Below are positions 8,097 through 17,333 of a DNA stretch of 64,000 nucleotides, in pieces. The notes under the pieces were generated by a model, which was not told the DNA's origin, did not search any database, and saw only the letters and a program-made list of their open reading frames with translations. The stretch lies in assembly GCF_904848585.1 (NCBI RefSeq), contig NZ_CAJHCR010000011.1, positions 62,001 through 126,000 on the forward strand, read 5' to 3'. The translations under genes and the position numbers were made by a program. This stretch comes from Paraburkholderia kirstenboschensis (GTDB lineage: Bacteria; Pseudomonadota; Gammaproteobacteria; Burkholderiales; Burkholderiaceae). Every line of letters starts with the position of its first letter. Within the stretch, counting starts at the first letter, position 1.

Positions 8097-8990
8097 CTAC
8101 TCTTCCCAATGCGCCGCGATCCAGTCGCGAAACAGATTCAGCTTCTGCTGATGCGCGACCGAATCCGGATACACGAAGTAGTAGCGCCAACCCGTTTTGA
8201 GGACCATATCGAAGGGCCGCACGAGACGCCTCGCGGCCACGTCCTCGTCGATCAGCGCCAGGTCGCTGATGGCCACGCCGAAGCCCTGCAACGCGGCGTT
8301 GGTCGCCATGTCGAGGGTGTCGAAGCTCGGCCCGTGCTCGGCGTCGATCTCGCGCGCATTGGCCGCGTCTGCTTCGGCGACCTTGGCAAGCCACATTTTC
8401 CAGTCACGGTGATCGCGCGTGGGATGCAACAGCGTATGCCGCGCGAGATCCTCGACGGCCGCTAGCGGTTTGTCCTTCAACAGATCGGGTGCGCACACGG
8501 GCGTGAGACGCTCCTCGAATAACGGCACCGCCTGCACGTCCGCACCGGGCGACGAGCCATAGATGATCGCGGCATCGAACGGTTCGAGCTGAAAGTCGAC
8601 GTCGTGCTGCCATGTCGTCGTGATCTGCACATGCAGGTCGGGATATTCGGACTGGAAGCGCATGATTTTCGGCAGCATCCAGCGCATCACGCAGGTGGGC
8701 ACCTTCAGCGCGAGGTCCGTGCGCTGGCGCGTCAGGCGCAGCGAAATTTCCTCGATTCGCGCGAAGCTTTCCTTCACTGCCGGCAGCAGCAACTCGCCTT
8801 CGGCGGTCAACGTCAGCCCTTTCGCATGGCGCTTGAAGAGCGGAAACTTGTAGTAGTCCTCGAGCGCGATGATCTGCCGGCTCACCGCGCCTTGCGTGAG
8901 GCACAAATGATCGGCGGCACGCGTGAAGCTGCGGTGGCGCGCAACCGTTTCGAAAATCTGCAGCGCGTTGAGCGGCGGAAGGCGTCGCAT
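8097..8990 (-). CDS. LysR-family regulator (GcvA-like)
   Basis: Transcription regulator with an N-terminal winged helix-turn-helix (LNALQIFETVARHRSFTRAADHLCLTQGAVSRQIIALED) and a LysR substrate domain of the GcvA group (VPTCVMRWMLPKIMRFQSEYPDLHVQIT). At 297 residues it is family length. I chose ATG 8990 (MRRLPPLNALQ); ATG 9017 in the same frame is possible. It is divergent from the ABC importer cluster starting at 9507, so it probably regulates that cluster, and perhaps itself, in response to the imported amine or amino acid. That last step is inference. Confidence 0.9.
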   Translation of the reverse strand: MRRLPPLNALQIFETVARHRSFTRAADHLCLTQGAVSRQIIALEDYYKFPLFKRHAKGLTLTAEGELLLPAVKESFARIEEISLRLTRQRTDLALKVPTCVMRWMLPKIMRFQSEYPDLHVQITTTWQHDVDFQLEPFDAAIIYGSSPGADVQAVPLFEERLTPVCAPDLLKDKPLAAVEDLARHTLLHPTRDHRDWKMWLAKVAEADAANAREIDAEHGPSFDTLDMATNAALQGFGVAISDLALIDEDVAARRLVRPFDMVLKTGWRYYFVYPDSVAHQQKLNLFRDWIAAHWEE

Positions 8991-9506
8991 CGAAGTATCC
9001 GGATCAGAAAAAATCATTGAGGCGGCGAGACGGAATCGATGTCGATACTCGTCACCAGCCAACAGGATACGCCATCGCGCGTCGCCGCACGAGTCGTGGC
9101 AACGCTCAGTGGCATGCGCTGCGCTCATGCGTCGATGTAAAAATGCGTCGAAAGTGCGGACCGCGCACTGCTGCGGGGCACGAAGCTCCCCGAACGCACC
9201 AGAACCGAGCTTTGCTCATACCTACGGCCAAGTACGAATCGCGCAAAAGCATGGACGTTAACCCGAATGCGCCGGTGGCTCAACGTTCGAGCCGATCGCG
9301 TTACGGGCTCTCGGCACTTCGCCGGATGCGCCGCGCATGAGATTCCGTCATGCCGCCCATGCGCATATTTCGTTTGTTGAGGGATTTTGGCAAACCTAGA
9401 GTGCATTCACAGCACGCACCGCGCAACGCGAACGGACGGTGCGATGCGGCGGCAGCGGTCACAGCGATTATCACCAGGCAACAGGCGTTCAACACAGGAG
9501 ACCGCC
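8991..9506. promoter_or_regulatory. Divergent control region LysR / ABC importer
   Basis: 516 bases between divergent starts with no supported gene. Layout implies two promoters and a LysR site (T-N11-A type). I could not single out one site among several candidates. Confidence 0.45.
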
Positions 9507-10604
9507 ATGCAAGAGATCAAACGGGGTAGAAGGCAGGCCATCAAGACGATTGGCGCAGCGCTCGCGGCGTCCACGTTGCCGATGCCGTTCGTCAATCTGC
9601 GCGCGCAGCAGCAGCAGAACTTCAGCGGCAAGACATTGCGCCTGCTGACCTGGTCGGACGACACAGGCGCGGCCGCACTGCGCAATATCGCCGCCACGTT
9701 CACCGCGAAGACCGGCGCGAAGGTGATCGCCGATCGCGCCGACGGCACCTCCGGCATGGTCGCGAAGGTCAAGGCCGCGGGCGACCGCCCGACCTACGAC
9801 GTCATCACGCTGGCGGGCGTGGGCGCAGCCGGTCTCGGCGATGCGGGCTTGCTGATGAAGCCAGATCTCGACAAACTGCCGAACCTGAAAGAAGTGGCGC
9901 CGCAATACCGCACTGGCGCGAACGGCTTTGGCATTGGCTATCTGCTGTGGTCCGACGGTCTGATCTACAACACGTCGACGGTCAAAACCGCGCCGTCTTC
10001 GTATGAAGCGCTGTGGGACCCCAAATACGCCGGACGCCTCTTCCTGCCGCCGCCCGAATGGGCCGAAGCGGTCGACCTGGCGATCATCGCCGCGAAGATG
10101 AACGGCGGCTCACAGCAGAACATCGAACCCGGTTTCAAGAAACTGATGCAACTGAAAGACCGCGTAATGACGCTCGGTGAAAATCCGAATCAGGTGGCCG
10201 ATCTCTTTCGCACCGGCTCGCTCGACATTGGCGGCATCTATTCGCCGGCCTTCTTCCCCGCTCAGATTCGCAAGCCCGAATACAACATGGCCGTCACGTA
10301 CGGCATGAAAGAAGGCTTCGCCACGCAGTTGATGTTCACGGTGATCCCGAAATCGCATCCCGGCGACAGCGATCTCATCCACGCCTTCATCAACCACTCG
10401 CTGGATGCAGGCGTGCAAGGCCGCATGGCCGCCGACGTGCTCAACGGCCCGGTCAATTCGAAAGCGGTGATTCCCGCCGAAAGCCGCGCGTTCGTGCCGA
10501 GCGCGCAGCAGATCGCCGAGAAAGCCGTGCTGCATGACGACAAGGCGCTCGCCGCCGTGCAGCCGGCGTGGATCAAGCGCTACACCGAAATCTTTTCGGC
10601 ATGA
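9507..10604 (+). CDS. ABC transporter periplasmic binding protein, polyamine/PotD type
   Basis: A 365-residue extracellular solute-binding protein of the PotD/ferric-type class. The N-terminus has a twin-arginine-like signal (KRGRRQAIKTIGAALAASTLPMPFVNLRAQ). The mature protein begins with TLRLLTWSDD and contains DVITLAGVGAAG, GYLLWSDGLIYNT and SSYEALWDPKYAGRL, as in PotD-family proteins. The ATG at 9507 is preceded by CAGGAGACC. It is the first gene of a tightly packed operon; its TGA overlaps the next ATG. The exact substrate is unknown; polyamine or a related amine is the family expectation. Confidence 0.9.
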   Translation: MQEIKRGRRQAIKTIGAALAASTLPMPFVNLRAQQQQNFSGKTLRLLTWSDDTGAAALRNIAATFTAKTGAKVIADRADGTSGMVAKVKAAGDRPTYDVITLAGVGAAGLGDAGLLMKPDLDKLPNLKEVAPQYRTGANGFGIGYLLWSDGLIYNTSTVKTAPSSYEALWDPKYAGRLFLPPPEWAEAVDLAIIAAKMNGGSQQNIEPGFKKLMQLKDRVMTLGENPNQVADLFRTGSLDIGGIYSPAFFPAQIRKPEYNMAVTYGMKEGFATQLMFTVIPKSHPGDSDLIHAFINHSLDAGVQGRMAADVLNGPVNSKAVIPAESRAFVPSAQQIAEKAVLHDDKALAAVQPAWIKRYTEIFSA

Positions 10605-11590
10605 CGACGATGCCCGCGCGCTTCTCGCGGCGTGCTTCAGCGGCCGCCTCCGATGCCACGGCGCACGAGGCGGCGCCTGGCATGGGCGCCGCGCTCCACG
10701 CGGCACGGGGCGCGGCACCCGACGCGCCCGCGGCCAGCGTCGCGCAGAAGGCTCGGCCATGGCTGCTGCTCGCGCCGATCCTGCTGTTTCTCGCCGTGCT
10801 CGGCGCGGCGGCGCTCGTCGTGCTACGCATGAGCTTCGGCACGCAAGGCAACGAATGGCATGGCTTCACGCTGCAGAACTACGCCGATCTGCTGGACGGC
10901 TACTTCATGCGGTCGTTGTGGCTCACGTTGAAGCTCGCGTTCCAGAGCATGATCTGCGCGGTGCTGCTGGCGATTCCGGTCGCACTTGCGATGGCGCGCA
11001 CCAAGTCGCGTCTCGCGCGGCGGCTGTTGCTCGCCGGGGTGCTGCTGCCACTGCTCGTCAATCTGCTGCTGCAAGGCTATGGCTGGCTGATCATTCTCGG
11101 CCCGGCCGGTTTGCTCAATCACGCGCTGCTCGGCAGCGGTCTCATGCATCGTCCGTTGATGTGGCTGTACCGTGAAAACGGCGTGCTGCTCGGCCTGATT
11201 CAGACGGCGTTTCCACTTGCGGTGCTGCCGCTTTCGAGTGCCATGCGCGCCGTCTCCAGTTCATTCGAGGAAGCCGCGGCGACGCTCGGCGCGACGCGCT
11301 GGCAAACGTTGCGGCATGTGTTGTTGCCGCTCGCCATGCCCGGTCTGGTGTCCGGTGCGCTGCTGGTGTTCGCCTATAACGCCAGCGCGTTCGCCGTGCC
11401 GCTGTTACTCGGCGGACGCCGCGTGCCGATGCTCGCGGTACTGGTTCACGATCAGGTCGCGCCTTTGCTGAACTGGCCGGCCGCGTCGGCATCCGGCGTC
11501 GTGCTGATGATCGCGACGCTCGCCGTGATGGCGCTTTCACAACGACTCGTGCGCCGCACGCAGCGTCTCGCCGAGGAGCCCCACGCATGA
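10601..11590 (+). CDS. ABC permease, PotB type
   Basis: Inner-membrane permease of 329 residues. A poorly conserved Ala-rich N-terminus is followed by about six membrane segments starting at RPWLLLAPILLFLAVLGAAALVV. The EAA-type loop that contacts the ATPase is SFEEAAATLGATRWQTLRHVLLPLAMPGL. The start overlaps the binding-protein stop (ATGA at 10601). It pairs with the next permease to form the channel. Confidence 0.9.
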   Translation: MTTMPARFSRRASAAASDATAHEAAPGMGAALHAARGAAPDAPAASVAQKARPWLLLAPILLFLAVLGAAALVVLRMSFGTQGNEWHGFTLQNYADLLDGYFMRSLWLTLKLAFQSMICAVLLAIPVALAMARTKSRLARRLLLAGVLLPLLVNLLLQGYGWLIILGPAGLLNHALLGSGLMHRPLMWLYRENGVLLGLIQTAFPLAVLPLSSAMRAVSSSFEEAAATLGATRWQTLRHVLLPLAMPGLVSGALLVFAYNASAFAVPLLLGGRRVPMLAVLVHDQVAPLLNWPAASASGVVLMIATLAVMALSQRLVRRTQRLAEEPHA

Positions 11591-12477
11591 GCACGCCCAT
11601 CCCGGCCGCGCGCCTGCAACGTGCGTCGCCGCCACCCCGTTCGCCGCGTCTGTCGAACGCTCTGCCCGGCCAGCTCGGTAAGGCCACGGCCTTGCTCGCG
11701 GCTGTCGTGCTGTTCGTCGCCGCGCTGCCGATTCTCACCATGATCACGATGTCGTTCAGCGCGGCCGACACGCTCGAATTTCCGCCGCGCGCGTACGGTC
11801 TGCACTGGTATCGCGCCGCATGGCAGAGTTTTGCGTCGCCGGACGCAACCAATTCGCTTTCGATGGGCGCCGCGTTGAGCACGAGCCTGATCGTCGCGCT
11901 GTCGACCATGCTGATCGCGACGCTCGTCTCCGTGCCCGCCGCTTACGCGCTGAGCCGCTATCGCTTTCGCGGCAAACCGGCGGTCGAGCAACTGGTCGCG
12001 CTGCCGCTCGTCTATCCGCTCGTTATGCTGGGCCTGTCGCTGTTGCTCGTCTTCAACGTGCTGCCGGTCGAACTCGGCGTATTCCGCCTGATCATCGCGC
12101 ACGTGATTCTGGCCCTGCCCTTCACTGTGAAAAACTGCGCGGCGTCGGTCGCCTCGATTGGTCCCGAGTTCGAGGAAGCGGCCTGCGTGATGGGCGCGAG
12201 CCCCGGCCGCGCGCTCGTCGACGTGATCCTGCCGCTGATGCGGCCCGGCATTCTCGCCGGCATGCTGTTCGCGTTCATCGTGTCGTTCAACGAATTCACC
12301 GTGACGTTCTTCCTGTACACCATCGACACGATGACTTTGCCCGTGTGGCTCTACAGCCGCACGGTGTCGTCGCTCGATCCGACCGTGTTCTGCTTCGCGG
12401 TGTTTATCGTCGCGATCGATTTCGCGCTGATCTGGCTGCTCGAAAAGCTGATCGGCGACGAAGGAGTTGCGCTGTGA
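11587..12477 (+). CDS. ABC permease, PotC type
   Basis: Second permease of the polyamine-type importer, 296 residues, with about six membrane segments. The EAA loop is EFEEAACVMGASPGRALVDVILPLMRPGI, followed by the typical SFNEFTVTFFLYT stretch. It overlaps the upstream permease by ATGA at 11587, which indicates translational coupling. Confidence 0.9.
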   Translation: MSTPIPAARLQRASPPPRSPRLSNALPGQLGKATALLAAVVLFVAALPILTMITMSFSAADTLEFPPRAYGLHWYRAAWQSFASPDATNSLSMGAALSTSLIVALSTMLIATLVSVPAAYALSRYRFRGKPAVEQLVALPLVYPLVMLGLSLLLVFNVLPVELGVFRLIIAHVILALPFTVKNCAASVASIGPEFEEAACVMGASPGRALVDVILPLMRPGILAGMLFAFIVSFNEFTVTFFLYTIDTMTLPVWLYSRTVSSLDPTVFCFAVFIVAIDFALIWLLEKLIGDEGVAL

Positions 12478-12517
12478 CCGCTTGTGCTTTTTCGACGCCT
12501 TCTTGCTGGAGCATCCG

Positions 12518-13594
12518 ATGACTCATCTGACCTTGCAGGCCGTGACCCGGCGCTTCGGCGCGGCCTATGCTGTCGACAGCGTCGATCTGAGTGTGCCGGA
12601 CGGCAAGCTCGTGTGCTTTCTCGGCCCGTCCGGCTGCGGCAAAACCACCTTGCTGCGGATGATCGCCGGCCTGGAAACGCCGACCTCGGGCAGCATCGAA
12701 TTCGCGGGCCGCGACATCACGCGCGTGCCGGCCAACCAGCGCGACTTCGGCATGGTGTTCCAGTCGCTCGCGCTGTTTCCGCATATGAGCGTCGCTCAAA
12801 ACGTCGCCTATCCGCTGAAGCTGCGCAAGACACCGAAGCCCGAACAGGCGCGCCGGATCGCCGAACTGCTCGAACTGATCCAGTTGCCGCATATGGCGAA
12901 CCGGCCGGTCACGCAGCTTTCCGGCGGCCAGCGGCAACGGGTGGCGATTGCTCGCGCGATTGCGTCGCAGCCCAAACTGCTGCTTCTGGACGAACCGCTT
13001 TCCGCGCTCGACGCCAAGCTGCGCGAAGCGATGCAGGTTGAAATCCGCCTTCTGCAACAGCGCCTCGGCATCACGACGATCATGGTCACGCACGACCAGC
13101 GCGAAGCGATGACGATGGCCGATGAAATCGTCGTGATGGAAAAAGGCCGCATCGCTCAAGTCGGCAAGCCGCTCGACATCTATCGCGATCCGGTAAGCGA
13201 GTTCGTGGCCGACTTTATCGGACTGGGTAATATTCTGCCGGTCACTTACGACGGCGTGGGGGCGGTGAGTCTGCCGGGCGGCGTGCGCATTGCAGTGTCG
13301 CAGGCGGCTCGCGTTCCGGAGTCCACGAGCGACATCCGGCTGCTGATCCGTCCCGAGGACGTCTGCGTGAAATCCGCGAGCGACGACGCCGCGGGCCCGA
13401 ACCGGCTGGCCGGTACGGTCACGTTTATCCGCGACGTCGGCGCCTCGCTGGAGGCGACGATAGATTGCGCCGGCTTCACGCTGACCGCCGCGACCACGCC
13501 GCGCGAAACGCCGGGCCTTGCGCTCGGCATGCCGGTGCTCGCCGAATTGCCGCCGCACGCGTGCAAGCTGATTGCCGCGCGCGCGGTGCAGTGA
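12518..13594 (+). CDS. ABC ATPase, PotA type
   Basis: A 358-residue nucleotide-binding subunit. It has Walker A GPSGCGKTT, the Q-loop MVFQSLALFPHMSV, signature LSGGQRQRVAIARAI, Walker B LLLLDEPLSALDAKLR and H-loop TIMVTHDQREAMTMADE. A C-terminal TOBE domain (about residues 250-358, LLIRPEDV) marks the PotA/MalK group. The start at 12518 is preceded by TGGAGCATCCG. It is the only ATPase in the cluster, although a second importer type follows. Confidence 0.92.
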   Translation: MTHLTLQAVTRRFGAAYAVDSVDLSVPDGKLVCFLGPSGCGKTTLLRMIAGLETPTSGSIEFAGRDITRVPANQRDFGMVFQSLALFPHMSVAQNVAYPLKLRKTPKPEQARRIAELLELIQLPHMANRPVTQLSGGQRQRVAIARAIASQPKLLLLDEPLSALDAKLREAMQVEIRLLQQRLGITTIMVTHDQREAMTMADEIVVMEKGRIAQVGKPLDIYRDPVSEFVADFIGLGNILPVTYDGVGAVSLPGGVRIAVSQAARVPESTSDIRLLIRPEDVCVKSASDDAAGPNRLAGTVTFIRDVGASLEATIDCAGFTLTAATTPRETPGLALGMPVLAELPPHACKLIAARAVQ

Positions 13595-13660
13595 CCGCGG
13601 TGCAGTGACTTCAATCGCATTCCAACACAACAGTTGCACATATTCGACAGAGGACAGACC

Positions 13661-14485
13661 ATGAATCAGCTCAAGCCCGTTCAATCGACAGCGCGCCGCG
13701 CATTCGCCACGCTCGCCGCGGCCCTCGCGTTCACCGGCGCTGGCGCGCTCAGCGCGTTTTCGCCGGCCGCCCATGCCGATGCGCTCGACAGCATCGCCAA
13801 GTCGGGCACCGTGCGCATTGGCGTGTTCATGGACTATCCGCCGTTCGGCTCCATTGGGCCGGACATGAAGCCGATGGGCTACGACATCGACGTTGCCAAT
13901 CTGATCGGCCGTGCGCTCAACGCGAAGGTCGAACTGGTGCAGGTGACGGGCGACAACCGCATGGCGTACCTCGCGGACCGCAAGACGGACATGCTGCTGT
14001 CGGTCGGCCAGACGCCCGAGCGTGAGAAGGTGATCGACTTTTCGCAGCCGTACGCGCCGTACTACCTCGCCGTGTTCGGCCCGAAAGCACTGCCGGTGAA
14101 AAACGCCGCCGATCTGGCGGGCAAGTCCATTTCGGTCGCGCGCGGCACGCTGGAAGACCTGAGCGTGACGAAGATCGCGCCGCCCAGCGCGAACATCAAA
14201 CGTTTCGACGATCCTAACGGAGCAATTTCGGCGTTTCTTTCTGGTCAGGTACAGTTGATGGTCGTCGGCAACGACGTAGGCGCCACGATCCTCGCGCGTC
14301 ATCCCGCGAACGATCCCGAGCAGAAGTTCTCGCTGTTCAGCTCGCCGGATCACGTCGGTTTGAACAAGAACGAGCCGCGTCTGAAGCAGAAAGTCGACGA
14401 AACCATAGCCAAGGCCCGCAAGGACGGCACCATGAACGCGATTTCGCAGAAATGGCTGCGCACGCCGCTGCCGGCCGACCTCTGA
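13661..14485 (+). CDS. ABC periplasmic binding protein, polar amino-acid type
   Basis: A 274-residue family-3 solute-binding protein. A signal peptide ends near AAHADAL, followed by the family start IAKSGTVRIGVFMDYPPFG and later GYDIDVANLIGRAL, MLLSVGQTPEREKVIDFSQPY and a C-terminal AKARKDGTMNAISQKWL. This class binds amino acids or opines and delivers them to paired PAAT permeases, as found immediately downstream. It lies 66 bp after the ATPase gene, so it is probably in the same operon. Confidence 0.9.
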   Translation: MNQLKPVQSTARRAFATLAAALAFTGAGALSAFSPAAHADALDSIAKSGTVRIGVFMDYPPFGSIGPDMKPMGYDIDVANLIGRALNAKVELVQVTGDNRMAYLADRKTDMLLSVGQTPEREKVIDFSQPYAPYYLAVFGPKALPVKNAADLAGKSISVARGTLEDLSVTKIAPPSANIKRFDDPNGAISAFLSGQVQLMVVGNDVGATILARHPANDPEQKFSLFSSPDHVGLNKNEPRLKQKVDETIAKARKDGTMNAISQKWLRTPLPADL

Positions 14486-14526
14486 ATTTCCTGTACGGAG
14501 TTTGACCTCACGATGAGCGCCACGTC

Positions 14527-15273
14527 ATGACCTATGCGTTCGATTTCAGCGGCTTCGGCCTCTATGCGGGGATGCTCGCGCGCGGCGTCGCCGTCACCCT
14601 GGGGCTCACGGCGATCTCGACCTTGCTCGGCGGCGTGGTCGGCATCGCGGGCGCGAGCGTCGCGGTGGCCGGACCAAAATGGGCGCGCTGGGTCGTGGCG
14701 AGCTATGTGGAACTGATCCGCAACACGCCGTTCATCGTGCAGTTGTTCTTCGTGTTCTTCGGCTTGCCGAGCCTCGGCATTCACATCGACGAAATACAGG
14801 CCGCGATTCTGGCGATGACCGTCAACCTCGGCGCCTACGCAATCGAAATCGTGCGCGCGGGCATCGACTCCATTTCGCGCGGCCAGGTTCAGGCCGCGCA
14901 AGCGCTCGGTCTGCATGGGCGGCAAGTGTTTCGCTACATCGTGCTGCCGCAGGCGCTCGCCAATGTGTTTCCCGCGCTCCTGAGCCAGGTGCTGATCGTG
15001 ATGCTCGGCTCGGCGGTGGTGTCGCAGATCTCCGTTCCCGATCTCACGTACGCGGCCAACTTCGTCCAGTCGCGCAATTTCCGCTCGTTCGAGAGCTACC
15101 TGATCATCACCGCGACGTATCTGCTGCTGTCCATCGCGCTGCGGCAAGTCCTCAACCGGTTCGGACGCGGCCTGTTCGCGGGCCGCACCGCGCGCGGCGC
15201 CGACAGCGCGCCTCGCAGCTGGCGCGCCCGCCTGATGTGGCGCGGCGCCCGTACCCTGCCCGCGGAGCGTTGA
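14527..15273 (+). CDS. ABC permease, polar amino-acid (HisQ/HisM) type
   Basis: A 248-residue PAAT permease: VELIRNTPFIVQLFFVFFGLPSLG is the hallmark after the first membrane segment. The EAA loop is ISRGQVQAAQALGLHGRQVFRYIVLPQAL. The ATG at 14527 was chosen because it leads into the conserved first helix. An ATG 13 bases upstream opens a six-codon frame that ends at the real start (ATGA). Confidence 0.9.
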   Translation: MTYAFDFSGFGLYAGMLARGVAVTLGLTAISTLLGGVVGIAGASVAVAGPKWARWVVASYVELIRNTPFIVQLFFVFFGLPSLGIHIDEIQAAILAMTVNLGAYAIEIVRAGIDSISRGQVQAAQALGLHGRQVFRYIVLPQALANVFPALLSQVLIVMLGSAVVSQISVPDLTYAANFVQSRNFRSFESYLIITATYLLLSIALRQVLNRFGRGLFAGRTARGADSAPRSWRARLMWRGARTLPAER

Positions 15274-15275
15274 TC

Positions 15276-15932
15276 ATGGTCGAGTTCACCCTGTGGGACA
15301 TTGCTCGTAACCTGCTGCTCGCCGCGCGCTGGACGGTGCTGCTCTCGTTGATCGCGTTTGTCGGCGGCGGCATCGTCGGGCTGATCCTGCTCGCGATGCG
15401 CGTCTCGCCGCTCGCGTGGCTGCGCCGCATCGTCGTGCTCTACGTGGAGGTGTTCCAGGGCACGCCGCTGCTGATGCAACTCTTTCTCGCGTTTTTTGGT
15501 TTGCCGCTCCTCGGCGTGGACGTCTCGCCGTGGGTCGCGGCGACGGTCACGCTCACGCTGTACACGAGCGCGTATCTGGTCGACATCTGGCGGGGCTGTG
15601 TCGAAGCCGTGCCGCGCGGTCAGTGGGCCGCCGGCGCGAGTCTCGGCATGACGTTCAGCCAGCAGCTGCGCTATATCGTCTGGCCGCAGGCGCTGAAAAT
15701 CGCCGTTGCGCCGACGGTCGGCTTTCTCGTGCAGGTGGTCAAGAGCACTGCGCTGGCGTCGATTATCGGCTTCACTGAATTGACGAAGACCGGCACGATG
15801 ATCACGAACGCAGCGTTCCGGCCGTTTCCGATCTACGGTATGGTTGCGATGATCTACTTCGCGATGTGCTTTCCGCTGACCTGGTATGCACGCGTGCTGG
15901 AGAAGCGGCAGAAGGTCGGGCAGCATCGCTAG
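15276..15932 (+). CDS. ABC permease, polar amino-acid (HisQ/HisM) type
   Basis: Second PAAT permease, 218 residues, starting two bases after the previous stop. It has YVEVFQGTPLLMQLFLAFFGLPLLG and the EAA loop VPRGQWAAGASLGMTFSQQLRYIVWPQAL. With the preceding gene it should form the heterodimeric channel. No ATPase follows; a strong terminator closes the operon. Confidence 0.9.
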   Translation: MVEFTLWDIARNLLLAARWTVLLSLIAFVGGGIVGLILLAMRVSPLAWLRRIVVLYVEVFQGTPLLMQLFLAFFGLPLLGVDVSPWVAATVTLTLYTSAYLVDIWRGCVEAVPRGQWAAGASLGMTFSQQLRYIVWPQALKIAVAPTVGFLVQVVKSTALASIIGFTELTKTGTMITNAAFRPFPIYGMVAMIYFAMCFPLTWYARVLEKRQKVGQHR

Positions 15933-15962
15933 ACCGCGCGAGCCGCGTGCCTTGCAGAATGG

Positions 15963-16000
15963 AAAAAGCGTCAACCGCCGAAAGACGGTTGACGCTTTTT
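15963..16000. terminator. Bidirectional Rho-independent terminator
   Basis: AAAAAGCGTCAACCG (15963-15977) pairs perfectly with CGGTTGACGCTTTTT (15986-16000) around an 8-base loop. It has A and T runs on both sides. It separates the plus-strand ABC operon from the convergent minus-strand cytochrome operon and can serve both. Confidence 0.92.
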
Positions 16001-16025
16001 CATGCGCTCGCGCTTTACGCTGCTG

Positions 16026-17321
16026 CTAGCGCGCCGCTTGAGTCAACTTGCGCAGCTTCGTGACGTCGGCGGCCGTGACTGCCGGCGCGCCGTTGTTCCA
16101 GCCGGCACGCACGAACGTGAGCACGTCGGCGATCTGCTGGTCGTTGAGCACCGGCGCGTATTTCGGCATCGGATACGGCGCGGGAATGCCGCCGATCACC
16201 AGATCCTCAGTGCCGTTCAACGTCACGTTGATGAGCGACGACGCGTCCTTCTCCAGCACGTTCGGATTGCCCGCCAACGGCGCGAGCATCGGCGCGAAAC
16301 CGCGTCCGTCGACGCCGTGACAATGCATGCAATACGCGGTGTAGACGCGCGCGCCGGCATCGTTCGCGGGACGGTTGAGCGACACCTTCGTCGTTTGCGG
16401 ATCGTACTTATAGGGCGGCGCACCGTTGCCGCCCACCGCCGGCAGCGACTTCAGATACGTCGTCATGGCCGCGATATCGCCGTCGTTCAAGCTCTGCGTG
16501 CTGTTGTTGATGACGCTCGTCATCGAGCCGAATGCGGAAGCATGACGATTCGCGCCGGTCTTCAGGAACGCCTGCAAGTCCTGATCGCTCCAGCGCCCGA
16601 GGCCCACGTTATGTTCGCCGGTGAGGTTCGTCGCGTACCAGTTGTCGAGCAGACCGCCAGTCAGGAACGCGCTGCCGCTTTCGTCGAGCGCCTTCTCCTG
16701 GAACGCAATGCCGCGCGGCGTATGACATGAGCCGCAGTGCCCGAGTCCCTGGATCAGATAGGCGCCGCGATTCCATGCGACGTCCTTGCCCGGCTTGTTC
16801 TGGTACACGCCCTTCTCGAGGAACACCATGTTCCAGAACTTCAACGGCCAGCGCATGTTCATCGGCCATTTGATGTCGGGCTCGCGATTGGCCTGCTGCA
16901 CCGGCGCGACGCCGCTCATGAAGAACGCGTAAAGCGCTTTCATGTCTTCGTCGTTGACCTTTGCATACGACGGATACGGCATCGCCGGGTACAGGTTGTG
17001 TCCGTCTTTCGCGACACCTTCACGCATCGCGCGGGCAAAGTCCTGTTCCGTATAGCCGCCGATGCCGGTTTGCGGGTCAGGCGTGATGTTGGTTGTGTAG
17101 ATCTGGCCCATCGGCGTGTTCATCGGCAAGCCGCCCGCGAACGGCTTGCCTTTCGGCGCCGTGTGGCATGCGGCGCAATCGCCGGCCTTGGCCAGATAAG
17201 CGCCGCGTTGCACGAGCGCCTGGTCGGCTGCGGATGCCGCCGCGCTTGCCGTGGACGATTGGGTCAGAAAAGGCAACGCCACGCACAGCGCCGCACCGAA
17301 ACCCTTCAGAGTGTTTTTCAT
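16026..17321 (-). CDS. Tri-heme cytochrome c subunit of a periplasmic dehydrogenase
   Basis: A 431-residue exported cytochrome with three c-type heme sites: CAACH at 49-53, CGSCH at 196-200 and CMHCH at 331-335. A signal peptide is present (MKNTLKGFGAALCVALPFLT...SAAAS). This arrangement matches the cytochrome subunits of gluconate, alcohol and aldehyde dehydrogenases, which pass electrons to quinone or oxidase. It is the last gene of a three-gene operon, 12 bp after the molybdopterin subunit, so it is probably that enzyme's electron acceptor. Confidence 0.9.
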   Translation of the reverse strand: MKNTLKGFGAALCVALPFLTQSSTASAAASAADQALVQRGAYLAKAGDCAACHTAPKGKPFAGGLPMNTPMGQIYTTNITPDPQTGIGGYTEQDFARAMREGVAKDGHNLYPAMPYPSYAKVNDEDMKALYAFFMSGVAPVQQANREPDIKWPMNMRWPLKFWNMVFLEKGVYQNKPGKDVAWNRGAYLIQGLGHCGSCHTPRGIAFQEKALDESGSAFLTGGLLDNWYATNLTGEHNVGLGRWSDQDLQAFLKTGANRHASAFGSMTSVINNSTQSLNDGDIAAMTTYLKSLPAVGGNGAPPYKYDPQTTKVSLNRPANDAGARVYTAYCMHCHGVDGRGFAPMLAPLAGNPNVLEKDASSLINVTLNGTEDLVIGGIPAPYPMPKYAPVLNDQQIADVLTFVRAGWNNGAPAVTAADVTKLRKLTQAAR

Positions 17322-17333
17322 GTCGGGCTCCCG

